The position numbers and the translations under genes are program-made. A stretch of DNA of 64,000 nucleotides from Pisaster brevispinus. Lineage: Eukaryota > Echinodermata > Asteroidea > Forcipulatida > Asteriidae. Shown here one piece after another: positions 11,297-60,709 of this stretch. A model generated the notes under the pieces. The model made no database searches. It saw nothing but the letters and a program-made list of their open reading frames with translations, and was not told the origin of the DNA. Each line of letters opens with the position of its first letter. Position 1 is the first letter of the stretch. The stretch spans positions 3,836,106 through 3,900,105 of the forward strand of contig JAMKCF010000001.1 of NCBI GenBank assembly GCA_023634235.1. The letters are read 5' to 3'.

Positions 11297-12569
11297 CTGC
11301 AAGACAAACCACATGTAGCTTCAAATATCCCTGCTACAACGCCTACGCCAAAGTTTGTATATAAGAAAATTTATATTGCATCTTTTCGAAACAACATGAA
11401 ACAGTTTTTTTATGACTAAATGCAATACAAAATTTGGTATTATTTTTTTTTACAGTGTTACTGTTTTCCCAGATAATAAAATTCAGCAAGGTGCTAATTA
11501 AAAAAAAATTACACATAAACATGAATTGGAAACAATCAGTGAAATAAATAACTTTACAAAACAACTGCGTTTAACAAAAATAAATAATGAACAGTTGTAA
11601 TCTGCTGAATGTAAAAGCCCTGTCACACCGAACTCTTTCTCAAACTGTGTGCAAACGGAGTGGACGTAGTAAAACTTTTTACAAACTTCATGGCGGTTTG
11701 TTCGGGAACGGTGTTCCAGAACTTTGAGCCTGCTCAAAATTTTCGGGCGACCATCCTGTCCTGCAATTAGAAGGAGTGGCAACGTACTTTAAACGAATTT
11801 GACGTACTACGCACGGAATGGCCGTACTTGGATCGTACTAGGGACGTGCTTTGACGTGGTGTGGTCGGGCGTCGATTGGATGTACGTGTGCACACAGACT
11901 GGGTCAGTTTATGGCACGTTCATCCCGTTCACTGACGTTCTAAAAGTTCGCAGTATGCTCTAAGTACGTGAATTGTGTTCTTACGCAGTTATTAAAACGC
12001 CCACCCCTTCTGCAGTACCATCAGACAAGGCATGGTATAAATAGGGGCCATTTTCTCATTGGTTCATCATTAAGGCACACTATTTTTACTGTTTATGAAC
12101 TAACTAGGGTCACATTATAGACATTGTCTGGCCAAAGCTAAACGTTCTAGCCAGACCACAACCCGCTTTGCGATCTTTTTTTGAAGGGTTCAGAACTAGT
12201 TTGGTGTGACCTAAGCTTAAATTGAGATTTACTTTCAGAAATGCGGTTGGTACTGGCTGGCTGCTCACATCGCTACACATGGATTGATTCCCTAATGCGA
12301 AATTACCGTGACAGCTTTTGTAAATTATGTTAAGAAAGGATTTCAATCGAATAAATGATTCGAAGAAATGATCCAGGCATGCATTGTTTAACAGAGTTCC
12401 AAGGGTTTGTGTTCGTTCCCAAAAGCAGCTGCCAGAGATATGCGGTTAATACCCGGTAACACCCCACTTAGTCCAGATGGGTTGTAAACTCTTGTGAAAA
12501 TACCGGTAATTTTTTTTGCTGTTTTATCAGCAAATAGAAACGGTATTCAAATCTAAGAAGAAAACTTAC

Positions 12570-12640
12570 AGACTCTCGAGATGGTGAAGTCCTCTGAACA
12601 TGGTTTCGTCCAAAGTGGTGATTTTGTTGCTGAATGGTCT
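12570..12640 (-). pseudogene. Gene A: truncated counterpart of gene B exon 10
   Basis: The 3' half matches gene B exon 10 (NKITTLDETMFRGLHHLESL), with a GTAAGTT donor. Upstream of about 12640 the match to exon 10 decays within the first repeat. This marks the edge of the duplicated block. Confidence 0.65.
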
Positions 12641-12964
12641 GGAGGCACCTTATTCATAGCGTGATGTCACTATCACCTTGGCAAAACTAACAACTCACCT
12701 TATCTTGATGCCTTGTGATATCGAGCCAGGGACATGAGTGCTTGCTAATAACATGTTTTAAATTCTCAGTCTCACGATCTTCGAACAATACCGGTGCTGT
12801 AATTTTAGTATTTGACATTGATCAAACACGATGCCTGTGTGGCAGGAGAGTCTTTGCCCCCCTCCACCAAAAACAGCGAATTGTGTACAAACTTCTTCTG
12901 ATAGCACCTTCATTTAAATCAACCTCCCTCAGCCCAAGTTAGTTTCCCATATGGGGGACACCGG

Positions 12965-14560
12965 AAGTAAATCTTGTCTATCGCTTGGGATTAATATTAT
13001 TTGCTTGGACATTATTCGCATAATTAGTTTCTCGGCGACATAAAAAAAAAAACAAAAAAAAAACAGCGACCATCTTTTGAGATGTTATTTTCACAGGTAG
13101 GTTTTATTGTATAAATCGTCATTGCTACAGGATTGAAGCCATCAAACAGCTGCAAAAACCAAAGGTAAACTTTGCCTTTAAACTTGATGGTTTAAAATGT
13201 TATTTTTTTTAAAATACCATTATTAATTACACACACGCAAAACAATAAAATATAAAGCAATTCTAAAACCTGTTAGAATCAAAACGGGCATTAAAACACC
13301 CATAAAAACAAACTCGAAAGGCAGGGACCCCCCTCCCGAAAAAAAGCATTTCTAAACTACAAAAATTTAATTGTTCTCGGTTTTCGAGAACTTCCTAGAA
13401 AAGCGATTTTTGATTTTTGTTTACTTTTCCGCTTTCGGTTTCCAGTGAAGAAAAGTAAGTTCCTCTGCGTGACGAGAGTGTGTAGACAAATAAGTTATTC
13501 ATGAAATGACACGGGTTTTAAATGGGATTGAGTCTGAATTTATAATAAGGTGACAAACTAAAATCACTTTCGAGGGTTGAGGGAGTTTGAAAACTGTCCT
13601 TCATATTTCAGAATTCGGAAGATTTGTGTCCTCTTTGAGTTAAGGAATTTACATTTCCATCTTACCTTTAGATTACACTACAATATTAACCGCAAACATT
13701 ACCGAACAGTTGAAATAGTCTTTAAAACGCCATTACTATTGTTACCCACCATGGTGAAGGTCGACACCAAAAATCACTCAGTTAAGAATCTACAATAAAC
13801 ACACACATATACAATATTTAATTAACAAGGAAAAACAAACCAGCAGCAACCATTACAATGTTAATAAAGAGCGCAGTGACAGGTTCAAGTAGACACCGTA
13901 TTGAATTGACCATGTGCACAACAAAACTTCCAATGATTAAATGACCTCATTTACACTAAATGCACACTTACATAATGACATTTCAAAATAATGATTTGAA
14001 AAAAAGATCAATCCATCCACACACATAAACCCAGAAGCATAGATAGGAGAAGTGCAAAAGTGTCTCACGACTAACATGTATTATTTAAGTACAGATACAA
14101 CAAATTGTAAGAACCCTGCACATTTGGAGTCATATTCATGCCGTCCCGCTGCAAAACTCATTTTATGTAGTTGTTGTCATTACTACCTTTTTAAAAGTTG
14201 TGTTATTATTATTATTATTGTTATTATTATTTTCATTCAACGTATTCCTCTTTGAGTTTAATTGTTAACTTTTGTTTGTTTGTTGCTTTTGTTTTTTGCT
14301 GTAACTTGTTTCGTCTTGTGTTTGCCACTGCGTATTTCAAAACAAGCCTCTTTTTGGCTTCGAAAATATGCCCCCAAATTGGTTTGCTCCGTAACCAGAA
14401 GAATATATTATTTTCGTTTGTTTACTAATTTTTGTTTTTTATTAATTTTCTTCCTCATTCAGTCATTATTCTAAACTTGTTTTTTTTCTCCTTGTTTAAA
14501 CCAATGTAGAAATAAATGTTGATTTGAATTGATAATAACAAATAAAACCAATATGATTGT
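12965..14560. other. Non-coding start of copy B
   Basis: Positions 12965-13900 match 550-1380. 13900-14560 has no counterpart in A. The hydrophobic open frames at 14200-14470 are AT-rich, run through an ATT repeat, and look spurious. Confidence 0.45.
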
Positions 14561-15199
14561 TGTTTCTGAGTTTATTCCAAAGTTTAGGTGCAGCTGCTGC
14601 GAATTGTTTAGGCCTGCAGAAATATCTTGATTACAATTTTCCCGCATATATTTATTTATTTCATATCAATACGACTCGAGTGTGTATTTAATTTAGGTAA
14701 ATAATCTACGAACTAGAAGTCATACAAAATCACCTACGAATACGTTTGTTTACGCATATGCACATACTTTTATAAAAATAACTATTAATTAAGCTTATTG
14801 TGTCATGAGACTACTATCCATGTTATTTAGTAATTAATACAAACCAATGTAACATATAATTTTCTCCCTCCTTTTCCTCCCTCTTTTTCCCCTCTTTCCC
14901 TGCGGCTGTGACGTCACAAAATGCTTTGATTTCAAGGTATTCGCATTATGATTTGGTAGCCCGGCGTCTCACGTGTTTTAAGTCATAGTTAAACCTTGCA
15001 TGATACCATCGGACACTCATTAACTGTCCGTTTGTAAACAAATAATCAGTACCACGTCATACTGTTGTTATTACTATTTTTTAAAATAATCTTTAGTCCA
15101 AGTCCCTTTTTGCAGTGTATTTATTTATCTGCATAAATTGAGTAGGATAGTTTTGAAAAAATAAGGTAGAACATTGAGATCCGTGGTATTACACGCTAT

Positions 15200-15510
15200 T
15201 ATAACACACCTCTTGCTAGTTCTGTATTCTGGTTGGCGGAAACACGGTCACGTGGGATGAACTATTAAAGGTTGGTGCGTGAGATTTGCACAACCATGAA
15301 CTAGACATCGCACGCGCGTAGTTTGCGGGAAATAGTTCCCGAAGTGGGCAATAGTCTTTCAATTTTTGACTGGTTACAGCGCCCTCAAGAGGTTTGCCAG
15401 GCTCATCTTCACATGAAAAATGGCGGCGTCTGAATTGTGGGATCACGTTACTTCTGTCTTCACATGAATTGTTGACTGGTATTTCATATTTTGGACCGAG
15501 GTGTGTTATA
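15200..15510. mobile_element. Small terminal-inverted-repeat element (MITE-like)
   Basis: TATAACACACCTC (15200-15212) is inverted at 15498-15510. The interior has no ORF of transposase type. Copy A has an empty site: near 5140 the flanking sequence runs continuously from GATCCGTGGTAATAC to GCAGTTGTAAACTC. The insertion is therefore younger than the duplication. Confidence 0.6.
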
Positions 15511-15521
15511 AAATACATATG

Positions 15522-15682
15522 GACTGTCATGATTCGGTCACTAGAGCACGTCTATTCCCCCCTCGGGCTCATGAGTGACCAGAAGAGGGACCAATTTCTG
15601 GTAGGTCCAATAGGTCCCTCTTCTGCTCACTCACAGTTCCTCGGGGCAATAGACGTGCTCTAGTGACCGAATCATGACAGTC
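15522..15682. repeat. Long imperfect hairpin
   Basis: Outer arms 15522-15556 and 15648-15682 are near-perfect inverted repeats, and inner arms around 15575-15592 and 15605-15630 also pair. It adjoins the preceding element and is likewise absent from copy A. A transcript would form a roughly 70-bp imperfect hairpin; a foldback transposon is the simpler reading. Confidence 0.6.
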
Positions 15683-15809
15683 AATAATGCGTATAATATA
15701 AAACGAGCAGTTGTAAACTCCCTCCCTTCCCCGCTCTCTTTCCGCATAGTCTGGTAGACAAGCGTCTCAAAAGTCTGCGATGAAACTTATGACAAAGTCA
15801 CACCAGGAA

Positions 15810-52927
<37,118 letters not shown>

Positions 52928-53009
52928 CTGTTAGACATGTAATAAATCACAAGAAAAACTAACTGACAGGTAATCCATCCAAAGTAAAACAATTATAAAG
53001 AATTACACA

Positions 53010-53126
53010 AATAAATTAATAAACAAACAAATAAATAAATAAATAAATACATAAATAAATAAATAAACAAATAAATAAATAAATAAATAAATAAATAAAT
53101 ACATAAATAAATAAATAAATAAATAC
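53010..53126. repeat. (AAAT)n microsatellite, 5' flank of truncated LINE
   Basis: Tetranucleotide array with CAAA and ACAT variants, ending exactly where LINE coding sequence begins. Confidence 0.9.
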
Positions 53127-53815
53127 AAATTCGGTATCACAGATGACAATGTCTGCTTACTTTGTAAACATGTTAATGAAACTATTGAACATTTGTTTAT
53201 AGAGTGCAACAAATGTTATAATGCTTGGTTATTTGTAGAAAATATCATCAAAAAGTACTTAGGCAATCCGCATTTCTACCTTTTCGATTGTGCTAGAATT
53301 CTTGGTCTTCACATTACAGACGATGTAATTCTACTTTTAATTGTTAAATTGCATACAATTATTTGGAATATTCGATGTGAAGTATCGACAAAAGGCAGTT
53401 ATGATCACGCTGATATTCTTAAAGTCTACAAAAGAAAACTGAAAAAATTTATACTTATGGAAAACAGCAGATTAAGTGGAGAAGTCTTTCAAGTAACTTA
53501 TGCTAAAATTAGTGCTTTGTGCTATTTCGGAAAAGACGAGCTCAAATTCACTTTCTGATGATCATTTATTAGTTTCTTGTTAGAGTTATGAGTCACTTTG
53601 CTGTTGATTTTTGTTCTGTTTCATTGCTTTTATTTTCAACATTTTTTTTTCTTTTTGCTTTTAATTTTTCAAATGTATAACATTTGCATGTGTTTTTGTA
53701 CTTTTCCGTATGTTTTGTACCATCTGATTTAAATAGAGAATAATTGATGGCAATAAAAGGAGTTTAACTCCACTTGAACAAACAAAAAAAATAAAATAAA
53801 ACATAAATAAAAATA
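53127..53815 (+). mobile_element. Truncated Tx1/L1-like LINE, 3' end
   Basis: The C-terminal part of ORF2 is readable from the microsatellite boundary: DDNVCLLCKHVNETIEHLF then IECNKCYNAWLFVENIIKKY, matching the Cys-His region and following residues of the larger LINE at 59.8 kb (CPLCNVENETHEHIFIYC...WIFVERLLRKY). The stop is at 53556-53558. The 3' UTR ends with a GGAGTTTAACTCC hairpin (53759-53771) and an A-rich AAAT tail. It is diverged from the other copy, so it is a separate insertion. Confidence 0.82.
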
Positions 53816-54699
53816 AATACATACATACATACATACATACATACATACATACATACATACATACATACATACATACCTACCTACCTACCTACCTACCTAC
53901 CTACCTACCTACCTACCTACCTACGTACGTACGTACGTACGTACGTACGTACGTACGTACGTACGTACGTACGTACGTAAGTACATACATACATACATAC
54001 ATACATACATACATACATACATACATACATACATACATACATACATACATACATACATACATACATACATACATACATACATACATACATACATACATAC
54101 ATACATACATACATACATACATACATACATACATACATACATACATACATACATACATACATACATACATACATACATACATACATACATACATACATAC
54201 ATACATACATACATACATACATACATACATACATACATACATACATACATACATACATACATACATACATACATACATACATACATACATACATACATAC
54301 ATACATACATACATACATACATACATACATACATACATACATACATACATACATACATACATACATACATACATACATACATACATACATACATACATAC
54401 ATACATACATACATACATACATACATACATACATACATACATACATACATACATACATACATACATACATACATACATACATACATACATACATACATAC
54501 ATACATACATACATACATACATACATACATACATACATACATAAATACATACATACATACATACATACATACATACATACATACATACATACATACATAC
54601 ATACATACATTCATACATACATACATACATACATACATACATACATACATACATACATACGTACATACATACATACATACATACATACATACATACATC
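53816..54699. repeat. Long (ATAC)n array with (CTAC)n and (GTAC)n blocks
   Basis: (ATAC)n to about 53875, (CTAC)n to 53924, (GTAC)n to 53980, then more than 700 bp of nearly pure (ATAC)n. Long Cys/Met/Tyr/Val open frames on the minus strand are repeat artefacts. Confidence 0.97.
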
Positions 54700-54700
54700 A

Positions 54701-54735
<35 letters not shown>

Positions 54736-54777
54736 ATACATAAATACATAAATAAATAAATACATAAATAAATAAAT
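54700..54777. repeat. (AAAT)n microsatellite, 5' flank of the large LINE
   Basis: About 20 copies with ACAT variants. LINE sequence starts immediately after, at GCGTTGAGGGCGC. Confidence 0.9.
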
Positions 54778-55005
54778 AGCGTTGAGGGCGCAAGACGTGC
54801 TTCAACATCGCTCCTGTTTATTTTGGTGAAATTGCGTTTTATCAGCCGTTTTTGCAATCGAGTGACAGAGACAGTCGTTTTTCCAAGTGGGGTAGGTGAC
54901 ATACATCAAATCTTGAGTGCAGTTTTAACAAAATTGGTGGTTCTGAGGCCTGGGGCCTCAGAATTTCGTATCTGAAAAAGGCCGGGAAGACGGCCATTTT
55001 GCATC

Positions 55006-56470
55006 ATGGGTCAGCTCAATAGGCCCAACACGGTGAGGTTTAACACACGATCAATGGAAAGCCACGTCACGCCTGAAGAAATCCATACAGCTGTACAGAA
55101 AGAGCTTCAATCAGTCTCAACACTGAAATGCATTGCTGAACTAGAAAATGGCTGGTTCAACGTGTCCTTTGACAATGAGAAAGACTGAGTCCAAATAGCT
55201 AATAGAGGCATGATCCTCCAGAAGCAACTAATACAATGTGAAAGGGCGAATATACAGAACAGTGCAGTAATCTACATCAAGGTTCCGTACGAGATGAGCG
55301 ATCAGATAGTTTTAAATGCTATCTCACCTTACGGCACAGTGGCCAACATGAGGAGACAACACCACGTTTTCAACGAAGATATAGAGACTGGAGTCCGAAG
55401 CTGTCTGGTAAAGAATTTTTAAAAAGCCGTACCAAGTTATGTGAAAGTCGGTGGTTTTACTCTACCAGTCCGATATAGAGGGCAGCAAAGAACGTGTAAG
55501 ATTTGCGAAGAACCCGGCCATCTTGCAAGAGACTGCCCAGCAAGAGGGAGATGTTTCGTATGCGGGAGTTATAGCCACCAAGCAAACTGGCATAGAACAA
55601 ATGACAAGTACAACAATACAACAGATGAGTCTGACCAGGAAGACAAACACAGCACAGAAAGCACTCAGGTTATATATGTACCAAGGGAAAGACCAACAAA
55701 CTCCGACCACGAACAGAACTTATGACGACGAGGAAGCAGACGTAACAGACAAAGCCACTACAGAAACCACATAAACTGAACCTGAACCCCAAAAGTCAAG
55801 CTTGAACAAGAAATCCTTCGCTGAAGCTGCCTCCCAATCCGGTCAAACAAAAGAAACTGGAAAGTCAAGCCGTCCTCCATCATTCTGGGATGATGCTGTT
55901 AAAACAGGACGTACCAAAGTGACACCCCAGGCGAAACCATCAAAATCGAAGAAAAGAAAATCACCAGAAGAGAACCAGAGAACAAGCACACTTAGCAACA
56001 AGATGTCCAGAGATGACAGATATGAAGAGGAATCTGACATGGAAGAAGAACATATCCAGCACTCCGAACAAGAAAACACATCAGAACCTGAGTTAACATC
56101 TCAAGGAAAACAATATGACACAAAAAGACCGGAAAGGAAAACTCCAACAAAATACAGATCCAGAGACAGGCGTGAAGGAGTCAACGAGGACGACGGCAAA
56201 TCAGACAACTCTCTTGTTGACGAGGAAGAAACAGATCAAGTTGGTTTCGTTGTTTACACTAGAGGAGGAGTACGAAGAACAAGGAAAAAAGAACCTCGTG
56301 GGTACGGAAAACAACGGACACACATTCTGACTCGCAACCCTCTACAAGCAACAATCAAGACAAGCAAGAACATACCAGTCAGCCCAGTCAAAATACTCCA
56401 AGAGGAAGGGAAAGGGGGAGACCAGCTGAAAAAGTGTAAATATCCCCCTCACCAATATGATGAACTGGTT
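55006..56470 (+). pseudogene. LINE ORF1 (nucleic-acid-binding protein), broken
   Basis: Starts MGQLNRPNTVRFNTRSMES. The frame is interrupted by TGA at 55186 and TAA at 55420, both in the same frame, and by TGA at 55723, after which the sequence continues in another frame from about 55800. The first part resembles an RRM-like fold (VIYIKVPYEMSDQIVLNAIS...GTVANMR). Two zinc knuckles follow: CKICEEPGHLARDC and CFVCGSYSHQANWH. The last third is Lys/Glu/Ser-rich and disordered. ORF1 proteins of this group bind element RNA to form the retrotransposition particle. Confidence 0.8.
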
Positions 56471-59400
56471 AAATATACATGTACTGTTATTTTTGTCTCT
56501 ATTATCCACTGCTTCACTAAATGTCAATGGATTAAGGAATGATCTGAAAAGAAATGTACTTTTTGAATTTTTATGTCGCCGGAAATTTAGTCTTATTTTC
56601 CTGCAAGAGACCCACAGTGAATTAAATGATGAATTGGTGTGGGACAAGCAGTGGCAAGGCAAAATGTTCTTCAGTCATGGAAATAGACAGTCTAGAGGAG
56701 TAGCAATTCTAACTTCACACAAGGTCAGTCTTAATGTAACCAATATTACTACCGACGATGAAGGTAGATGTATTAAAGCTCAAGTTGACTGGAACCAAAA
56801 TACATTTTGCATTGCTTCTGTCTATGCCCCCAACCAGATTAACCAACGTACTCAGTTTTTCGATAATCTTAGCGACCAAATCACTGGATTTGACAACTGG
56901 ATTGTTGGAGGGGATTTTAACTGCAACATTGATAATCCAATTAGAGATGGCAGTAAAATTGTTTAACCTAACGTGCTTCAAGAAAAAGACCTAGTTGAAT
57001 CCTGGCGTACCATTCATCCAGATAAAAAAGGTTACACTCATTATCATAAAGGTTGCAATCAAGGCAGTAGAATTGATTATCTGTTTATTTCGTCTAATCT
57101 ATTGAATAATGTTAATGAGGTCTCTGTAATTCCAAGTGGTCTGTCCGATCATCAAGTTACAGGTCTTAAATTGTGTGATATTGATACCCTACACGGCCAA
57201 GGCAGATGGATTTGCAATAATAGTCTGCTGAAAGACGAAGATTGCAGCTTCAGGATTGTTACCTTTTGGAATTACTGGGGAACACAAAAGCATAAATATG
57301 ACAAGGTGTCTGACTGGTGGGAAAGTGGCAAATTTAGAATAAAGGAAATTATTCGTGACTATGGTAAAGAAAAAGCCTCTGATCAAAAACGTCATCTCGT
57401 TAACTTACAGAAACGCCATGCTTATTTATTGAGTAAAGGCTTAAACTCTGACGCTGATGCTATTAATGAAATTGAAACAGAGCTTAAAATTTATGAGACT
57501 AATGAGTGGAAAAAAGCCCAAATTAGAATCCGCAACACTGTTAAAGATGAAGGCGAAAAAGCGTCGAAATATGTCCTCAACCTGGAAAAGCAGCAAATAA
57601 ATAATGGGAAAATCGACAAATTACTCACCAACGATGGTAGTTATGCCAACCAATCAGACACTATGTTGAACTGTGCCAATGTGTTCTATAGTAATTTGTA
57701 TAAGGCAGAGGAAATATCTCCTTTCCACCTAGAAGATATTATTTCCAAAATAGAAACCAAACAAATTCCTGAAGACATTCATTCTAACATTGATTGTGAA
57801 ATTACAGCCGACGAAGTTAGGAAAGCTATTTTTCAGATGAACAAAAATAAGTCCCCGGGGCAGGATGGTCTGATTGTAGAATTCTACCAAACCTATTGGG
57901 ATGTTATTAGCATAGATTTAATTAATGTTTATAATGATTGTCTTAACAAAGGTACAATGTGTAAATCTATGAATTCGGCTTTGATTAGACTCTTTTATAA
58001 AAATGTGGGCGATAGATACGAATTGAAAAATTGGCGCCCCATTAGTCTGCTCAACGTGGATTATAAAATCCTGTCTAAAGTGATCACCAACAGATTGGAA
58101 CTAATCATGCCCTTTATTATAGGCGAAGAGCAAACTTGTGGGGTAACCTCTAGAAATATTAAAGAGAATATTATGCTTTTGCGTGATGTTATTGATTTTG
58201 CTAACTGGAATAATTTACAAGCTTGTCTTCTCAGCATAGATCAAGAAAAAGCTTTTGATCGTATTAGCTGGGTTTATATGTTTACTGTTATGGAAAGAAT
58301 GGGTATCCCACCGACATTGATTAAGTGGATTAAAATTCTTTACAGTAATCCTTATTGTAGTATTATCCTGAACAATTTCATTGGTGCTCCCGTTAAGGTT
58401 GAACGAGGGATACGACAAGGGTGCCCACTATCTCCTTTGTCGTATTCCATTTGTGCGGAGGGGTTAGCTTCCCTAGTCAGAAGTAATTGTAAACTTAAAG
58501 GTATTGTTACCCCTAATGGGGAATGCAGTGTTCGTTTAATCCAACATGCTGACGACACTAACATATTTGTTAGTGACAATAGGGAATTCGATGTCATTCA
58601 GAACATTCTCAACGTGTATTGTAAAGGAAGTGGTTCTACACTTAATGTTGATAAATCTAAAGGTCTTTGGTTAGGGAACTGGAGAAGTAGAACAGATAGC
58701 CCTGGTAATTTCAAGTTTGTTAAGAAACTTAAAATTCTCGGTATCATATTTGGGACTGACATTACGCCCGAAGACAATTGGGGTCCCAGAATTAACAAAA
58801 TTAGCTCTACTCTTGACAAATGGTCCAAACGTCACCTCACTTTAAATGGTAAAGTAGTTGTTGTGAACAATTTGATAGGAGCAGGGATTAACTATTTGGG
58901 AAGCGTGATTGAATGTCCAAACCACTGGATCAAAAAGATGAATGATCTGATTTGGAAATTCTTTTGGAGTGGGAAAATTGAGAAAATTAAGAGAAATACC
59001 ATCATAGGTCCCCCAAAATTGGGGGGAATGGGCCTTTTGGATACTGAGAGTAAATTAATGAGCCTTAAGCTTCAATGGTTAGTTCGGTACTCATCCTCTG
59101 AGGGTAAATGGAAACTGTACTTTGATTACTGGTTGAAATGTGCTGGAGCTGCCGATCACATAGGATGGTATATATTTGCTAACATTCGTGAGAATCTTCA
59201 AATCACCCCGTTTTATCATGATCTTATTGTTGCTTGTAAGTACGCAGGAGGGAAGCCATTATGCAATTTTACCAGCATTAGGGAAGCCATGGAAGTTCCA
59301 TTGTGGAATAATGTCAAGGTTACTAGGGATGAATCACTTTTAAAGAGCCCTCTTCTAAAATCAGTTGGTTATTTTAATGTCGGAGATGTTGTCAGACAAG

Positions 59401-60050
59401 GGGAACTGTTTTCCTTTCATGATATTGCCAGAGCATGTGATATTGAACATATTAATGCTGGTAGAATATTGAAGAGAATTGAAAAACACATCGATTATAC
59501 TTTAATTAATCAATGAGAAAAGAGAAGGACCGGCTGTGCACACAAGTAACTGGCTTGTCATTTGCGATCATTAAAGCAAAACTGTTCCTATTTGTGAAAC
59601 TAATGTGAAGTCTAATTATATGAACTGCATTATGTGTAAATTTGTTTCTCCCAAGGTACAAGTAAAATGGACAAATATTTTTCACCTAGGACAAGATTTA
59701 CTTTGGTCTTCAGTTTGGATGAGTAATTGGAAAATGGGTTGTTGGATCCGGATGACAAACAGTTTATGTATAAACTTAGACATAGAATTCTACCCACTAA
59801 AGACATGTTGCTGAAAATTGGTGTTGTTAAAGAACTAACATGCCCGCTTTGTAACGTTGAAAATGAAACTCACGAACATATCTTTATTTATTGTACTCAC
59901 ACATTGGATGCTTGGATCTTTGTGGAAAGACTGCTTAGAAAATATACTGGTAACAAACATTATTACTTAAACGACTCTAACAGAATTCTTGGATATGATT
60001 TGGAACCAGTTCAGGCTATTGTCGTAGCTAAACTGCTCAGGCTGATCTGA
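56457..60050 (+). pseudogene. LINE ORF2 (endonuclease / reverse transcriptase), broken
   Basis: Endonuclease motifs in order: SLNVNGLRND, IFLQETHSE, SVYAPN, VGGDFNC, GSRIDYLFIS, SGLSDHQ. RT motifs: NWRPISLLNVDYKILSKVI, LSIDQEKAFDRISW (motif A Asp), GIRQGCPLSPLSYS (motif B), IQHADDTNIFV (motif C, catalytic Asp pair intact). A TAA at 56964-56966 splits the endonuclease. The main open part ends at 59514-59516; frameshifts follow, and the C-terminal CPLCNVENETHEHIFIYC motif reappears at 59835-59895. ORF2 carries out target-primed reverse transcription. Few disruptions suggest a fairly young copy. Confidence 0.9.
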
Positions 60051-60566
60051 AATATACGATGCAAAAAAGTATTCAACAGTTATTCAAGACCAGCAGAAAT
60101 TGACATCATCATTCAGTTAAAAAGATCCTTGAAATACTTTCTGCGTATGGAAAAGACCAGATTGAGACCAGACTCTTTCGAAACTATTTACACTAGAAAT
60201 AATGCGTTGTGTTTCACCATTAATGACGATGTCAAGTTTGATTACTAATTGCATTTTTCACTAAAGGCCGTCACCATGCCCCTTTTTTTTCTGTTTTTCT
60301 TTTTTTTTCCTGAAGTAATTTCAACCCATTGTTTTTCCCTAACACTGTGATTATGTCATGCTAAAATGTATATATAAATATTTATGTATTTTTAAATATT
60401 GTTTGTGTATGTTATCAATATTTTTTGTGTATTACCTCCCGTAGCTCATTGTATCTGTTATATGATAGCAGTATTTATTGGAGCGCTTATAAGTGTGTTT
60501 TATTTGATGTATGTTGATGCTGATGTTGTTGAAAAAATGGAGTAGTTTAACTCCACATCAAGAAAA

Positions 60567-60569
60567 AAA

Positions 60570-60620
<51 letters not shown>

Positions 60621-60625
60621 ATACA

Positions 60626-60692
<67 letters not shown>

Positions 60693-60705
60693 GTAAATAA
60701 ATCAA
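60567..60705. repeat. (AAAT)n microsatellite, 3' flank of the large LINE
   Basis: About 34 copies that continue the LINE's A-rich tail. Confidence 0.93.
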
Positions 60706-60709
60706 TGAA

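Larger units (their letters stand above)
5250..12655 (-). pseudogene. Gene A: partial tandem paralogue of gene B lacking the membrane domain
   Basis: Minus-strand exons equivalent to gene B exons 10 (3' half), 11, 12, 13 and 18 lie in the same order, with intron sequence that also matches B. All are individually open. Equivalents of B exons 14-17 (the Cys-rich and membrane regions) are absent: intron homology jumps from 5.68 kb (B 16.26 kb) to 6.19 kb (B 25.13 kb). Splicing the LRR exon ending at 7648 (phase 2) directly to the tail exon at 5476 (needs phase 1) breaks the tail frame. The 5' LRR exons are also missing, because homology ends near 12.65 kb. It is therefore very likely a non-functional partial duplicate. 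Confidence 0.75.
550..12950. repeat. Tandem segmental duplication, copy A
   Basis: Blocks match copy B in the same order and orientation: 550-1380 with 12965-13900; 1805-2400 with 14560-15060; 5040-5680 with 15115-16265; 6190-7140 with 25130-27420; 7275-12655 with 31440-37900. Matches were read by eye and are approximate. Copy A is shorter because it lacks the counterpart of 16.3-25.1 kb and most of 27.4-31.4 kb. Confidence 0.75.
54778..60566 (+). mobile_element. Near full-length, inactive Tx1/L1-like LINE
   Basis: About 5.8 kb: a 5' leader (54778-55005), ORF1 with RRM-like and zinc-knuckle parts, ORF2 with APE-type endonuclease, reverse transcriptase and a C-terminal Cys-His motif, and a 3' UTR ending in a GGAGTAGTTTAACTCC hairpin (60539-60554) plus an AAAT tail. 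Several stops and frameshifts interrupt both ORFs. Both ends abut (AAAT)n, so the element sits inside a tetranucleotide microsatellite. The Tx1 assignment rests on RT motifs such as SIDQEKAFDRI and QHADDT. Confidence 0.88.

Noticed and set aside
53913..54902. Long Cys-Met-Tyr-Val open frames on the minus strand
   Set aside because: They are translations of the (ATAC)n microsatellite in its three frames, not genes.
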